A DNA stretch of 64,000 nt from an uncultured Bacteroides sp. (GTDB lineage Bacteria > Bacteroidota > Bacteroidia > Bacteroidales > Bacteroidaceae). This document shows positions 44,234 through 52,494 of this stretch, in pieces. The notes below the pieces were generated by a model that was given only the letters and a program-made list of their open reading frames with translations, searched no databases and was not told where the DNA came from. Position 1 is the stretch's first letter. Each line of letters begins with the position of its first letter. Made by a program: the position numbers and the translations under genes. The stretch covers positions 25,614 through 89,613 of the forward strand of contig CALUOR010000010.1 of the NCBI GenBank assembly GCA_944322285.1, written 5' to 3'.

Positions 44234-45178
44234 TCAATAGTTGGGACAATCCACGCCATACTCGGCCTTGTAAAGGCGCATATACGTGGGTTTGTCGTTA
44301 GTTCGCAGTTCCATCAGCTTGTCCGCCGGCACGTCCGACAACTTCTTCCACTCGCCTTGTCCCGCTTGTCCAGCATTGGGATGTATCAAGTCCAAGGGCT
44401 TCTGCACCGGGGTCATGGCCTCGAAGGTCAGTTTCAGACTTTCCAGTCCTACCTTCTTGCCGAGCTCGACAAAATGTTCCTTCTTGTCGGCCGTGATGCG
44501 GCGTTCAGTAATGGCGGTTTCCACGGCGGTGGTGATGCCCGCCAGTTGCATCTGTTCCTTCTCCTGCCTGAGTTGCTCGTTGGCCGTCTTGTAGCCCAGC
44601 AACACTTCGATGGCGGAAAGGATGTCGTTCTCTGTGGCCGTTTCCGGCAAGCCCAGTTTGAGGGCGATCGCTTTGTAATCCATCTTTTCGGTTTTATTGG
44701 GGTTAGTATTGAGCAGCGGCAGGAAGTCGGAGGCTTCGCCCGCTGCCAGTTTCAGTTCCTTACCTTGGAAGGAGAGCACGAGCGGCAGAGCGTTATCGTT
44801 GCCGCCGATGTCCACCATGCTGACTTCGGTCAGCTTGCTTCGGGTGACGGTAGCACGGTACTGGCCGGGCTTGACATGTTCCGGGGCATCGCTCACCTCC
44901 AACACATCAACGTTCGCACTGGCCATGCGCAGCGTGCCCTTCTCCCATTGGGCTTTCGCCTGCTTGCTTTCCTCGCGCACTTCGTCAAAATAGGGTTCGC
45001 CGGTCACCCGGCCATCTTCTTTTTTGATGTCCTTGATGCAGCCGATGATCACGCCGCGCCAGTGCATCCACAGCAGGACGGGGTTCTTCTCGAACTGGGA
45101 GATGTCCATGCCGTCCGTACTGATCCACGTGCCGTAGCAGTTGATCGACTCATCGCTGATTATAATTCGTTTTGCCAT
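44234..45178 (-). CDS. Prohead protease with fused scaffold (Mu gpI-like)
   Basis: 314 residues from ATG 45178; an in-frame ATG at 45352 would run through the divergent promoter. The N-terminal half is an HK97-type prohead protease (WMHWRGVIIGCIKDIKKEDG, ASANVDVLEVSD, TRSKLTEVSMVDIGGNDNA with a Ser near the end of the fold). The C-terminal half is helical (ANEQLRQEKEQMQLAG), like a scaffold. An internal ATG (MDYKAIALKLGLPETATEND) could start a separate scaffold product, as Z does within I in Mu. Confidence 0.85.
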   Translation of the reverse strand: MAKRIIISDESINCYGTWISTDGMDISQFEKNPVLLWMHWRGVIIGCIKDIKKEDGRVTGEPYFDEVREESKQAKAQWEKGTLRMASANVDVLEVSDAPEHVKPGQYRATVTRSKLTEVSMVDIGGNDNALPLVLSFQGKELKLAAGEASDFLPLLNTNPNKTEKMDYKAIALKLGLPETATENDILSAIEVLLGYKTANEQLRQEKEQMQLAGITTAVETAITERRITADKKEHFVELGKKVGLESLKLTFEAMTPVQKPLDLIHPNAGQAGQGEWKKLSDVPADKLMELRTNDKPTYMRLYKAEYGVDCPNY

Positions 45179-45234
45179 TCTGTGTCCTTTTTGCGGCAAA
45201 CTTAACCTTTCCGGAAAGACAGGAAAAGAAAGTA

Positions 45235-45288
45235 TGCAACGGTTGCACGCTTGTGCGCAAGGGTTTTGCACATGTCGGCAACGGTTGC
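45235..45288. promoter_or_regulatory. Paired palindromes in the divergent late promoter region
   Basis: TGCAACGGTTGCA at 45235-45247 and GCAACGGTTGC at 45278-45288, centres 42 bp apart (about four helical turns). A third imperfect palindrome GTGCGCAAGGGTTTTGCAC lies between. They separate the protease/capsid operon from the terminase operon and are good candidates for late activator sites. Confidence 0.6.
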
Positions 45289-45345
45289 GCGCAAAGTTGC
45301 CGGGGCGGCCGTTTCTTGACAATTTTGCGAAAAAGTCAAAGCAAT

Positions 45346-45801
45346 ATGGCATTATCGAAGAAAGAACTGGAGAAAACCAAGGAACTGGCCAGGCTCTACT
45401 ACCTCAGCGGGGACACACAGAAACTGGTGGCCGAAAAGACCGGCGTGTCGCGTGTCACGGTGAACAAATGGGTCAGCGAAGGGGGATGGGACGCGCTGCG
45501 TACCGCCAAGTCCATCACCCGCAAGGAACTGGTAGCGAAAATCATGCGCAAGGCCGACGAACGGCTGGAGAGCGGCGAGATGACCGCAGACGAAATGGCG
45601 AAGCTGGCCGCCAGCATCGAGAAGATTGACAAGCGTACCAACGCTACTACTATCATTGAGGTGCTCACGGCCTACAACAACTGGCTGGTGGCACGCACAC
45701 AAATCGACAAGGAACTGACGGTGGACTTCCTGAAAATGACCAACCGCTATCAGGACATCTTCATCGCGGAACAGGTGTCGGCGGAAACGCCTGCCCTGTA
45801 G
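45346..45801 (+). CDS. Terminase small subunit-like HTH protein
   Basis: 151 residues from ATG 45346 (MALSKKELEKTKELARLYYL). The HTH is LVAEKTGVSRVTVNKWVSEGGW, followed by a long helical oligomerisation part. DUF1804-like small terminase; would recognise pac at the phage end. First gene of the rightward operon, just ahead of the large subunit. Confidence 0.85.
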   Translation: MALSKKELEKTKELARLYYLSGDTQKLVAEKTGVSRVTVNKWVSEGGWDALRTAKSITRKELVAKIMRKADERLESGEMTADEMAKLAASIEKIDKRTNATTIIEVLTAYNNWLVARTQIDKELTVDFLKMTNRYQDIFIAEQVSAETPAL

Positions 45802-45822
45802 CCTATATATAATGGTATAATC

Positions 45823-47361
45823 ATGGCAGCACAACTCAACCAAAAGGAAGCCCTCAAACGGTGGAAGCAGCTCTGCGAGACCATCCAGAACTTCTCCACC
45901 GTCAACGCGGCCGAGACAAAAGCCCAGCAACTGGAGCGCATCGACCGGGCACGGAAGGACTACGCCTATTTCGTGGCCTACTACTTCCCGCACTACTGCA
46001 CGGACAGCGAAACGGGACGGGTGATACCGTCGGCACGCCACCACATCGAGGCGGCCAGGAAGATTCTCCGTAAACGCACTTTGAAGGCCGTGTTCAAGTG
46101 GGCACGCGGCCAGGCCAAGTCCACCCACATGGACGTGATGATACCGATGTGGCTCATGGCGCAGAAACGTCGTGAAATCAACGTCATGGTGCTGGTGGGC
46201 AAGTCGGAGGATGCGGCCTGCACCCTGCTGGGCGACATCCAGGCGGAATTGCAATACAACAAACGCTACACGCATGATTTCGGCACCAAGTACAACGCCG
46301 GCAACTGGCAGGACGGGGAGTTCGTCACCAGCGACGGGGTGGCCTTCTTCGCCCGTGGCCGTGGCCAGTCACCCCGTGGCCTACGCTATCGCAACCGCCG
46401 CCCGAACTACATCGTCATCGACGACCTGGACGATGACGAACTGTGCGGGAATGACAGCCGTGTCCGCAAGATGACCGAGTGGGTGAAGGAAGCCCTGTTC
46501 GGCGCGTTCGGTGCCGAGGGTGGCCGCTTCATCATGGTGGGCAACCTTATCGGCAAGTGCAGCGTGCTGGCCAACATCGCCGCGTCCCAAGGCGTGGAGG
46601 TGAGCCAGGTGAATGTCATCGACAAGCAAGGACAATCCACCTGGCCGGAATACTGGACGCCGGAGCGCATCCGGGAGAAACGTGAGTTCATGGGCTACCG
46701 CGCCTTCGAGAAGGAATACATGAACAACCCCATCAAGGAGGGCAGCGTGTTCCGAAAGGACTGGATCCGGTGGAAGAAGATGTTGCCATTGGATAAGTAC
46801 GATGAAATAGTGGCCTACTGCGACCCGTCTTTCAAAGGCTCCACGCAGAACGACTACAAAGCCATCAAGGTGTGGGGCAAGGCGGGGACGGAACTGCACC
46901 ACCTCTTTGCCTTCGTGCGGCAATGCTCGGTGTCGGAGATGGTGCGCTGGTTCTACGACCTGCATGAGCGGATGCCGGAAGGCGTGGTCTGTCGCTACTT
47001 CATCGAGGCAAATTTCCTGCAGGACATCCTGCTGGACGAATTCGCCACGGAAGGGAACCTGCGGGGCTACCAGCTTCCCATCCAGGCGGACAAACGCAAG
47101 AAGCCGGACAAGTTCCAGCGCATCGAGGCGGTGTCGCCGCTGTGGGAGCGCGGCTTTGTCTTTTACAATGAAGCCCTGCAAACCGACCCGGACATGCTGG
47201 CGGGCATCGAACAGACGCTCTCCATGGAGAAAGGGAGCCGCACGCACGATGACGGACCCGACGCGGACGAGGGAGCCATCTACATCCTGCAAAAGCATAC
47301 CCGGATACAAGAGTTCAAACCGAGCCTCGGCACGCGCCGGAGCCCTAAAAATATGTGGTAA
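45823..47361 (+). CDS. Terminase large subunit (Mu gp28-like)
   Basis: 512 residues. ATPase part: a degenerate Walker A ARGQAKSTHMD near 92-102 and Walker B YIVIDDLDDDE near 203-213. Nuclease part begins near 327 with AYCDPSFKGSTQNDYKA (first metal-binding Asp), and DDGPDADEGAIY near 485 provides a later acidic cluster. Cuts and pumps phage DNA into proheads. Confidence 0.93.
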   Translation: MAAQLNQKEALKRWKQLCETIQNFSTVNAAETKAQQLERIDRARKDYAYFVAYYFPHYCTDSETGRVIPSARHHIEAARKILRKRTLKAVFKWARGQAKSTHMDVMIPMWLMAQKRREINVMVLVGKSEDAACTLLGDIQAELQYNKRYTHDFGTKYNAGNWQDGEFVTSDGVAFFARGRGQSPRGLRYRNRRPNYIVIDDLDDDELCGNDSRVRKMTEWVKEALFGAFGAEGGRFIMVGNLIGKCSVLANIAASQGVEVSQVNVIDKQGQSTWPEYWTPERIREKREFMGYRAFEKEYMNNPIKEGSVFRKDWIRWKKMLPLDKYDEIVAYCDPSFKGSTQNDYKAIKVWGKAGTELHHLFAFVRQCSVSEMVRWFYDLHERMPEGVVCRYFIEANFLQDILLDEFATEGNLRGYQLPIQADKRKKPDKFQRIEAVSPLWERGFVFYNEALQTDPDMLAGIEQTLSMEKGSRTHDDGPDADEGAIYILQKHTRIQEFKPSLGTRRSPKNMW

Positions 47362-47363
47362 CA

Positions 47364-47594
47364 ATGAAACAGTTTATCAAAGACATCATCCTGAATTATC
47401 GGATCAAGAGAGCCGTCAAGCTGGCCAATGAATTATCCCAAGCGAGCAAACGCAAATACATCGTCCTGCTGGTGGCAGGCGTGCCCAAGGTGTACGCCAA
47501 ACAGGACTTGAAGAAAATGATCGCGCAACACAAGTTCCGCAAGGGGGTCACCATCCAAGACCTGGAGCGGAAAGCTATCCTCATAACCGCCTGA
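47364..47594 (+). CDS. Small conserved head-operon protein
   Basis: 76 residues from ATG 47364. Basic and helical (LNYRIKRAVKLANELSQASKRKYIV in parts), with AKQDLKKMIAQHKFRKGVTI. Packed between terminase and DUF1320 genes. No function known. Confidence 0.7.
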   Translation: MKQFIKDIILNYRIKRAVKLANELSQASKRKYIVLLVAGVPKVYAKQDLKKMIAQHKFRKGVTIQDLERKAILITA

Positions 47595-47598
47595 GCCT

Positions 47599-48018
47599 AT
47601 GTTCCTGACAGAAGATGATTATATCGTGGCCAGCAGCACGTCGCTGAACGTGTTGCAGCAGTGCTCTGAGGACAAGCGCGAGACGGCCGAACGGATGGCC
47701 GTGGAGGAAATGGCGGGATACCTGCGCAGCCGCTACGACGTGGAGAAGGTATTTTCCGCCACAGGCGACAACCGCAACGACGTGCTGGTAATGCGGGCCT
47801 GCGACATCGCCCTGTATCACCTTTCTTCGTGGCTGCCCACTAAGATGGGGCACGAGATACGCAAGGAGCGTTACGACCTGGCCATCAAATGGCTGGAGGG
47901 CGTGGCTTCCGGCAAAATCACGCTTGACCTGCCCACCGTGACGGGCGAGGACGGTGAGGAGGACATCTATAACCCGATGAAATGGGGTTCGGAAAAGAAG
48001 AATACGTATTTATGGTAA
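47599..48018 (+). CDS. DUF1320 / Mu gp36-like head-tail connector protein
   Basis: 139 residues. FLTEDDYIVASSTSLNVL at the start, then VLVMRACDIALYHLSS and RKERYDLAIKWLEGVASGKITLDLP, the usual arrangement of gp36-like adaptors. Length fits. Confidence 0.85.
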   Translation: MFLTEDDYIVASSTSLNVLQQCSEDKRETAERMAVEEMAGYLRSRYDVEKVFSATGDNRNDVLVMRACDIALYHLSSWLPTKMGHEIRKERYDLAIKWLEGVASGKITLDLPTVTGEDGEEDIYNPMKWGSEKKNTYLW

Positions 48019-48024
48019 CGGATT

Positions 48025-49269
48025 ATGGCAAAGAGAAACAAGAATAAGAACAACGGCCTGAACGTCGGCGGCTTCAACCTGGCGTCGCCCAAAGACCGCC
48101 GGCGGCTCCAGTCGCTGACCGTGGAACTGAAACTGCAGGCGGAAGCACTGACGCAGAAGGACATGCGGTCGTGGCGGCAGGCGTGGCAGCGGGCCATCGA
48201 CATCGAAAACCCGAAAAGGCAAAGCCTGTACGACATCTACCGCGACGTGGAAGTGGACCTGCACCTGTCCGGCTGCGTGGACCAGCGCAAGGGATTTACG
48301 CAGAAGAAGGCGTTCAAGCTGGTGGACGCCAAGGGCAAACAGAACGAGGACGCGACCACGCTGCTGGAGGCGGTATGGTTCAAGGACCTGGTGGGCTATA
48401 TCCTGGATTCGCGCTATTGGGGCCACTCGCTCATCCAGTTGGGCGACGTGGTGACAGTGGACGGGGAAATGCGCTACAGCAGCGTGGAACTGGTCAACCG
48501 CAAACACGTGGTGCCCGAATACGGGGTGATTGTCATCGAGCAGGGCGACGACTGGACCAGTGGTATCCCGTACCGCGAAGGGCCGATGGCGGACTGGGTC
48601 ATCGAGGCGGGCAAGCCTAAGGATTTGGGGCTGTATCTGAAAGCCGCCACGCAGACCATCCCCAAGAAGAACATGCTGGCTTACTGGGACCAGTTCGGGG
48701 AAATCTTCGGAATGCCGATACGCATTGCCAAGACTTCCAGCCGCGACCCGAAAGACCGCACGCAGATAGAGGACATGTTGTCCAATATGGGTGCCGCGCC
48801 TTGGGGATTATTCCCCCAGGACACCGACATCGAAATCAAAGAGACCACGCGCGGCGATGCCTTCAACGTCTACGACAAGCGCATCGACCGGGCCAACTCG
48901 GAATTATCCAAAGGTATCCTCAACCAGACGATGACCATCGACAACGGCAGCAGCCTGTCGCAGTCGGAGGTACACTTGGAAGTATTCGAGAATGTGGTGG
49001 AGAAGGATGCCGACCTGGTGAAGGACATCGTGAACGACCAGTTGCTGCCCCGGATGCTGAAACACGGCTTCCCGGTGAAGGGATTGCACTTCGAGTGGGA
49101 CGAAAGCATCGACTACACGCCGGAACAGCAGTTGGCCTACGAAACCATGATTGCCGACCGCTACGAGGTGGACCCGAAATACTTCATCGACAAATACGGC
49201 GTGCCTATCATCGGCCAAAAGAAACAGGCTGCCCCCACCACTGAACTGGCACGGCCTTTTTTCGACTGA
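48025..49269 (+). CDS. Portal protein (DUF935 / Mu gp29-like)
   Basis: 414 residues. RQAWQRAIDIENPKRQSLYDIY, LVNRKHVVPEYG, YWDQFGEIFGMPIRIAKTSS and ILNQTMTIDNGSSLSQSEVH are DUF935 features. The dodecamer forms the packaging channel. It ends ARPFFD-stop; the T6 run before the stop allows a -1 shift into the following MuF frame. Confidence 0.92.
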   Translation: MAKRNKNKNNGLNVGGFNLASPKDRRRLQSLTVELKLQAEALTQKDMRSWRQAWQRAIDIENPKRQSLYDIYRDVEVDLHLSGCVDQRKGFTQKKAFKLVDAKGKQNEDATTLLEAVWFKDLVGYILDSRYWGHSLIQLGDVVTVDGEMRYSSVELVNRKHVVPEYGVIVIEQGDDWTSGIPYREGPMADWVIEAGKPKDLGLYLKAATQTIPKKNMLAYWDQFGEIFGMPIRIAKTSSRDPKDRTQIEDMLSNMGAAPWGLFPQDTDIEIKETTRGDAFNVYDKRIDRANSELSKGILNQTMTIDNGSSLSQSEVHLEVFENVVEKDADLVKDIVNDQLLPRMLKHGFPVKGLHFEWDESIDYTPEQQLAYETMIADRYEVDPKYFIDKYGVPIIGQKKQAAPTTELARPFFD

Positions 49270-49310
49270 GCCCCGCGGATTATGCGGGGCTGCACCGCCG
49301 GCTGTCCTCC

Positions 49311-50588
49311 TTGTATAACGGAGAGGTGCTGCAACTGGCTGCGGAGGACTACCCGGACACGTCCGGCGTGGAATCGGCCTTCGACAAGGCAATGAAGTGG
49401 CTGCACACCCGGCGCATCTTCGGGGCGGGCATGATGAAGGAGAAACCAGTGCGCCGGCTGATGGAAGAGACGGCGGCCTACCTGGCCAAAGGGATAGAGC
49501 GCGGCATCCTGGAGGAATCGCCCACCGAGGCGATGGCGGCCAGCCTCCGGGAAAGCGCGGGGGTATTCTCCGGCTTCAAGACTTTCCACGAGATGAAGGA
49601 AGCGGCGGGCCTGCTGCTGGACGAACAGGGCAATCTAAAGCCGTTTGAACGCTTTTCAAAGGATGTTCAAACGATAAACGACGCCTACAACAAGCACTAC
49701 CTGCGGACGGAATATAACTTCACGGTGCAGAGCGCACAGATGGCGGCCCGCTGGGAGGACCAGCAAGACGATGGCGGCGGGCGTTACCTCCTGCAATACC
49801 GCACCGCAGGGGACAGCAAGGTGCGCGAGAGCCATCGCAAGCTGGAGGGTATCACGTTGCCGGCCTCCGACCCGTTTTGGGACAAGTACTATCCGCCCAA
49901 CGGCTTCAACTGCCGCTGCACGGTGGCCAAGGTCCGCGCGGCCAAATATCCGGCCACGGACAGCAAGGAGGCCATGCAGGCGGGGGACGACGCCACGGCG
50001 GGCAAGTACGCTGAGATGTTCCGCTTCAATCCGGGCAAGCAGCGGGCGGCTTATCCGGCCTATAACTCGTACACCATCGCCAAGTGCGCCACCTGCAAGA
50101 AGAACGGGTTCAGCCTGGCCAAGGTGCCCAGCAACGAGCTTTGCGCGGCGTGCCCCATCATCCGGGAATGCGCCGGGGACATCGCCAAATCGCAGGCGGC
50201 CATCGAGCGGAAACACTACCTGCGGGAAATGAAGCCGCTGCTGAAGAAGAAGGTCACGCTAGAGGTGGACGGCACGCCCAGGAGCATCGGGTTCCGCAAG
50301 GAAGGCAACAAGCATTTGTTCAGTGACACGTTCGGACGGTCGTCTGTGCTGAAAAAGGAGCATCTGGCCACTTTGGATAAGGTGCTGGAGCAATCGGCTT
50401 ATGTTGATTCATCTAAGGGGTTGAGCCACGAAAGGAAGGACAACATCCGCAAGTTCCACTACTTCAAAGGGGAGATTGACGGGAAAACTGTGTATTTGAA
50501 CGTGGCGGAACTGGCCGGAACAGATAGCAAGGGAAAGGTCAAAGTCAAATACTTTCTATATTCAATTACAGACCGGATAAGAAAGTGA
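49311..50588 (+). CDS. MuF head morphogenesis protein with toxin-like C-terminal domain
   Basis: 425 residues if it starts at TTG 49311. The frame is open and coding-like back to about 49241 (LSPADYAGLHRRLSSLYNGE) but has no ATG or GTG, so it may instead use a CTG or begin by frameshift from the portal gene. MuF core: GDSKVRESHRKLEGITLP and PPNGFNCRCTVAKV (about 168-208). A Cys cluster follows (CATCKKNG, CAACPIIREC, 259-287). Residues about 315-425 (RSIGFRKEGNKHLF, SHERKDNIRKFHYFKGEID, KVKYFLYSITDRIRK) are an extra domain resembling the Barnase/EndoU/ColicinE5/RelE-like nucleases found fused to MuF in other prophages. Confidence 0.85.
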   Translation: MYNGEVLQLAAEDYPDTSGVESAFDKAMKWLHTRRIFGAGMMKEKPVRRLMEETAAYLAKGIERGILEESPTEAMAASLRESAGVFSGFKTFHEMKEAAGLLLDEQGNLKPFERFSKDVQTINDAYNKHYLRTEYNFTVQSAQMAARWEDQQDDGGGRYLLQYRTAGDSKVRESHRKLEGITLPASDPFWDKYYPPNGFNCRCTVAKVRAAKYPATDSKEAMQAGDDATAGKYAEMFRFNPGKQRAAYPAYNSYTIAKCATCKKNGFSLAKVPSNELCAACPIIRECAGDIAKSQAAIERKHYLREMKPLLKKKVTLEVDGTPRSIGFRKEGNKHLFSDTFGRSSVLKKEHLATLDKVLEQSAYVDSSKGLSHERKDNIRKFHYFKGEIDGKTVYLNVAELAGTDSKGKVKVKYFLYSITDRIRK

Positions 50589-50689
50589 AAGCACCGGGTG
50601 GCGACCACTTATGCCATACGCAAGGTCAGCCCACACACCCAGTGCTTCCACACCGCAAATATACGACTAATTATTTAATCACCAATACA

Positions 50690-51250
50690 ATGGACGCAAA
50701 TTTCAAAAAAGAAGTCATCGACCAGTCCTTGGAGGACATCAAAGTCGAACTGGATGAAGAGTTCGACCGGAACTTCCAACGGAAGGCATTTTTTGACGAG
50801 AAGCAGTGGCCGGAGCGGAAGTTTGACGACGGGGTCGGATCGCTGATGCAACGCACCGGCGGTCTGCGGGGAAGCATCCGCAGCCGCAGGCGCAAGGACG
50901 AATTGGTATATTCTTCATCCAAACCCTATGCCCGCATCCACAACGAGGGCGGGGAAATACGGGTCACCCGGAAGATGAAGGGCTACTTCTTCGGCAAAGC
51001 CAAGGAGGCCAGGGGCAAATACCAGTACAAAAAGAACGGCGAACGCCGGGGCAACAAACGCAACCGGGAACTGTCCGAAAAGGAACAGTTCTACCTGGCC
51101 ATGGCTCTGAAGAAGGTAGGTTCTGCTATCAAAATGCCGGAGCGGCGCTTCATCGGGCACGGGAGGACCACCGACCGCATCATCCGCGACATCGTGGAGA
51201 TGAACTTCGAGGATTACATAAAACGGCACCCAATCATTGAAAAGCCATAG
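50690..51250 (+). CDS. Phage virion morphogenesis protein (gpG-like)
   Basis: 186 residues from ATG 50690; the frame is open back to 50585 but without coding character. RTGGLRGSIRSRRRKDELVY, YARIHNEGGEIRV and PERRFIGHGRTTDRIIRDIVE are the conserved blocks of tail-completion/virion morphogenesis proteins. Confidence 0.88.
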   Translation: MDANFKKEVIDQSLEDIKVELDEEFDRNFQRKAFFDEKQWPERKFDDGVGSLMQRTGGLRGSIRSRRRKDELVYSSSKPYARIHNEGGEIRVTRKMKGYFFGKAKEARGKYQYKKNGERRGNKRNRELSEKEQFYLAMALKKVGSAIKMPERRFIGHGRTTDRIIRDIVEMNFEDYIKRHPIIEKP

Positions 51251-51254
51251 ACTT

Positions 51255-51800
51255 ATGAGAAAAGAACTGTACCAAGCACTGAAAGACCGCCTGTCGCGTC
51301 TCATTGTGGCCGATAGCGGGCAAATAATCTTCGCTTCCGAAGAACATATCAAGCAGCTGGAAGAAGCCGGCACACCGCCTGAAAAGGCCGTCAAGCACGT
51401 CGGGCTGTGGAACCGGCAGGTGGAGTTCATCGAGGAAGAAGCTCCTTTCCCCATGCCGGCCGTGTTCGTGGAATTCGGGCGCATCACGTGGCGCCACCAG
51501 GCCGGAGGTTTGCAGGATGCCGACCTGACCGTCGGGTTGCACGTGCTGACTGCTTCCTTGCCCGAAGGCTACGACGGGGCGGAGTTCCACTTGGATCTGT
51601 TGGACAAAATCAACGCTTGCTTGCATCGCTTCGAGGGGGAAAGCTGGGGTTCATTCAAACGGTCGGCCTCTATCCCCTGCCACGACCACGAGGAGATATT
51701 GGACGACACGGAGGTGTTCCAGGCGATGGTGTATGACGATTCGGCAGTGAAGCGGCTGGTGAAGCATCCGGTGCCCCCGCAGTTCAGTCAAAAAGACTGA
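51255..51800 (+). CDS. Tail terminator-like protein (Mu gp37 position)
   Basis: 181 residues from ATG 51255, 4 nt after the previous stop. PMPAVFVEFGRITWRHQAGG, DADLTVGLHVLTASLP and EFHLDLLDKINACLHRFEGE suit minor tail/terminator proteins. Its 3' end overlaps the convergent gene at 51784-52005 by 17 nt. Confidence 0.75.
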   Translation: MRKELYQALKDRLSRLIVADSGQIIFASEEHIKQLEEAGTPPEKAVKHVGLWNRQVEFIEEEAPFPMPAVFVEFGRITWRHQAGGLQDADLTVGLHVLTASLPEGYDGAEFHLDLLDKINACLHRFEGESWGSFKRSASIPCHDHEEILDDTEVFQAMVYDDSAVKRLVKHPVPPQFSQKD

Positions 51801-52005
51801 GCTGCAAGGCGTCCTTGCGGGCGATGACTTTGGGATTAGCCATCGCATTGATGTAATTGTAGAAAGTTTTCTCTGAAATGCCGTAGATGGGATAGATGTA
51901 CCTGCGCCAAATCTCGCGATTCGACAACCCGGTCTTGGCGTATTCGTCGTATATCTCGTTGACTTCAATCACTCTTTTTTCGTATGAACATCCTTTGTAA
52001 TCCAT
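51784..52005 (-). CDS. Small HTH-like protein with its own promoter
   Basis: 73 residues. KTGLSNREIWRRYIYPIYGISEKTFYNYINAM reads as two helices plus recognition helix of a resolvase-like HTH (GLSNREIWRRY, GISEKTFYNYI). Convergent to the head operon. The separate promoter suggests a regulator, perhaps of late genes; unproven. Confidence 0.7.
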   Translation of the reverse strand: MDYKGCSYEKRVIEVNEIYDEYAKTGLSNREIWRRYIYPIYGISEKTFYNYINAMANPKVIARKDALQLSLFD

Positions 52006-52031
52006 CTATCCGGCTGGGGTTTAATTGAATA

Positions 52032-52066
52032 CAAAGGTAAATAAAAGATACGCAAAGGAAAACAAA
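52032..52066 (-). promoter_or_regulatory. Promoter of the 73-residue HTH gene
   Basis: Minus strand TACCTTTG at 52039-52032, with TTTG at 52066-52063 (23-bp spacer, long). The ATG is 26 bp downstream. Confidence 0.5.
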
Positions 52067-52259
52067 AGGCGGAACATTTTTACACGTACCGCCTTCTGAA
52101 AAGATGTTATATGTTCACTTTTAGAACCTATTTTCTCCTATTCCTCATTTTTTTTCTATAATTTTCTGTTTCCCCTCTTGATTTTTTTCGTCTGTCCGTT
52201 ATATTTATTTATGTCAGCTGATAACTGACAGAAAATAATTATATAAACAATTCATAGAA

Positions 52260-52445
52260 ATGTTGAACTTCAAATTCAATGTGAAATGGAAGAAAATCAA
52301 ACTTAACTTTGAACTTGGGGTGAATAATAGTAACTCCGATTCGTTTGATGAGGTTCTTTGGGTGAACCTAATTAAAAATGTAGTATTATGCACTTCACTT
52401 CTTAAAGTGCTTCAATACTTTCTGACAACATTACTATTATTGTAA
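52260..52445 (+). CDS. Small hydrophobic-tailed protein, hypothetical
   Basis: 61 residues. Basic N-terminal half (NFKFNVKWKKIKLNFE) and hydrophobic C-terminal half (LIKNVVLCTSLLKVLQYFLTTLLLL in part). AT-rich compared with neighbours, and followed at once by a strong rightward terminator, which supports a real transcript. Could be an exclusion or membrane-active lysogenic product, but this is a guess. Confidence 0.5.
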   Translation: MLNFKFNVKWKKIKLNFELGVNNSNSDSFDEVLWVNLIKNVVLCTSLLKVLQYFLTTLLLL

Positions 52446-52452
52446 TTCTATT

Positions 52453-52489
52453 AACAAAGAGCGTGCCGCAAACACGCTCTTTGTTTTTT
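52453..52489 (+). terminator. Strong rightward terminator
   Basis: AACAAAGAGCGTG / CACGCTCTTTGTT, 13-bp perfect stem, 7-nt loop, then TTTTTT. It ends 6 bp from the stop of the convergent gene. Confidence 0.88.
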
Positions 52490-52494
52490 GCTAT

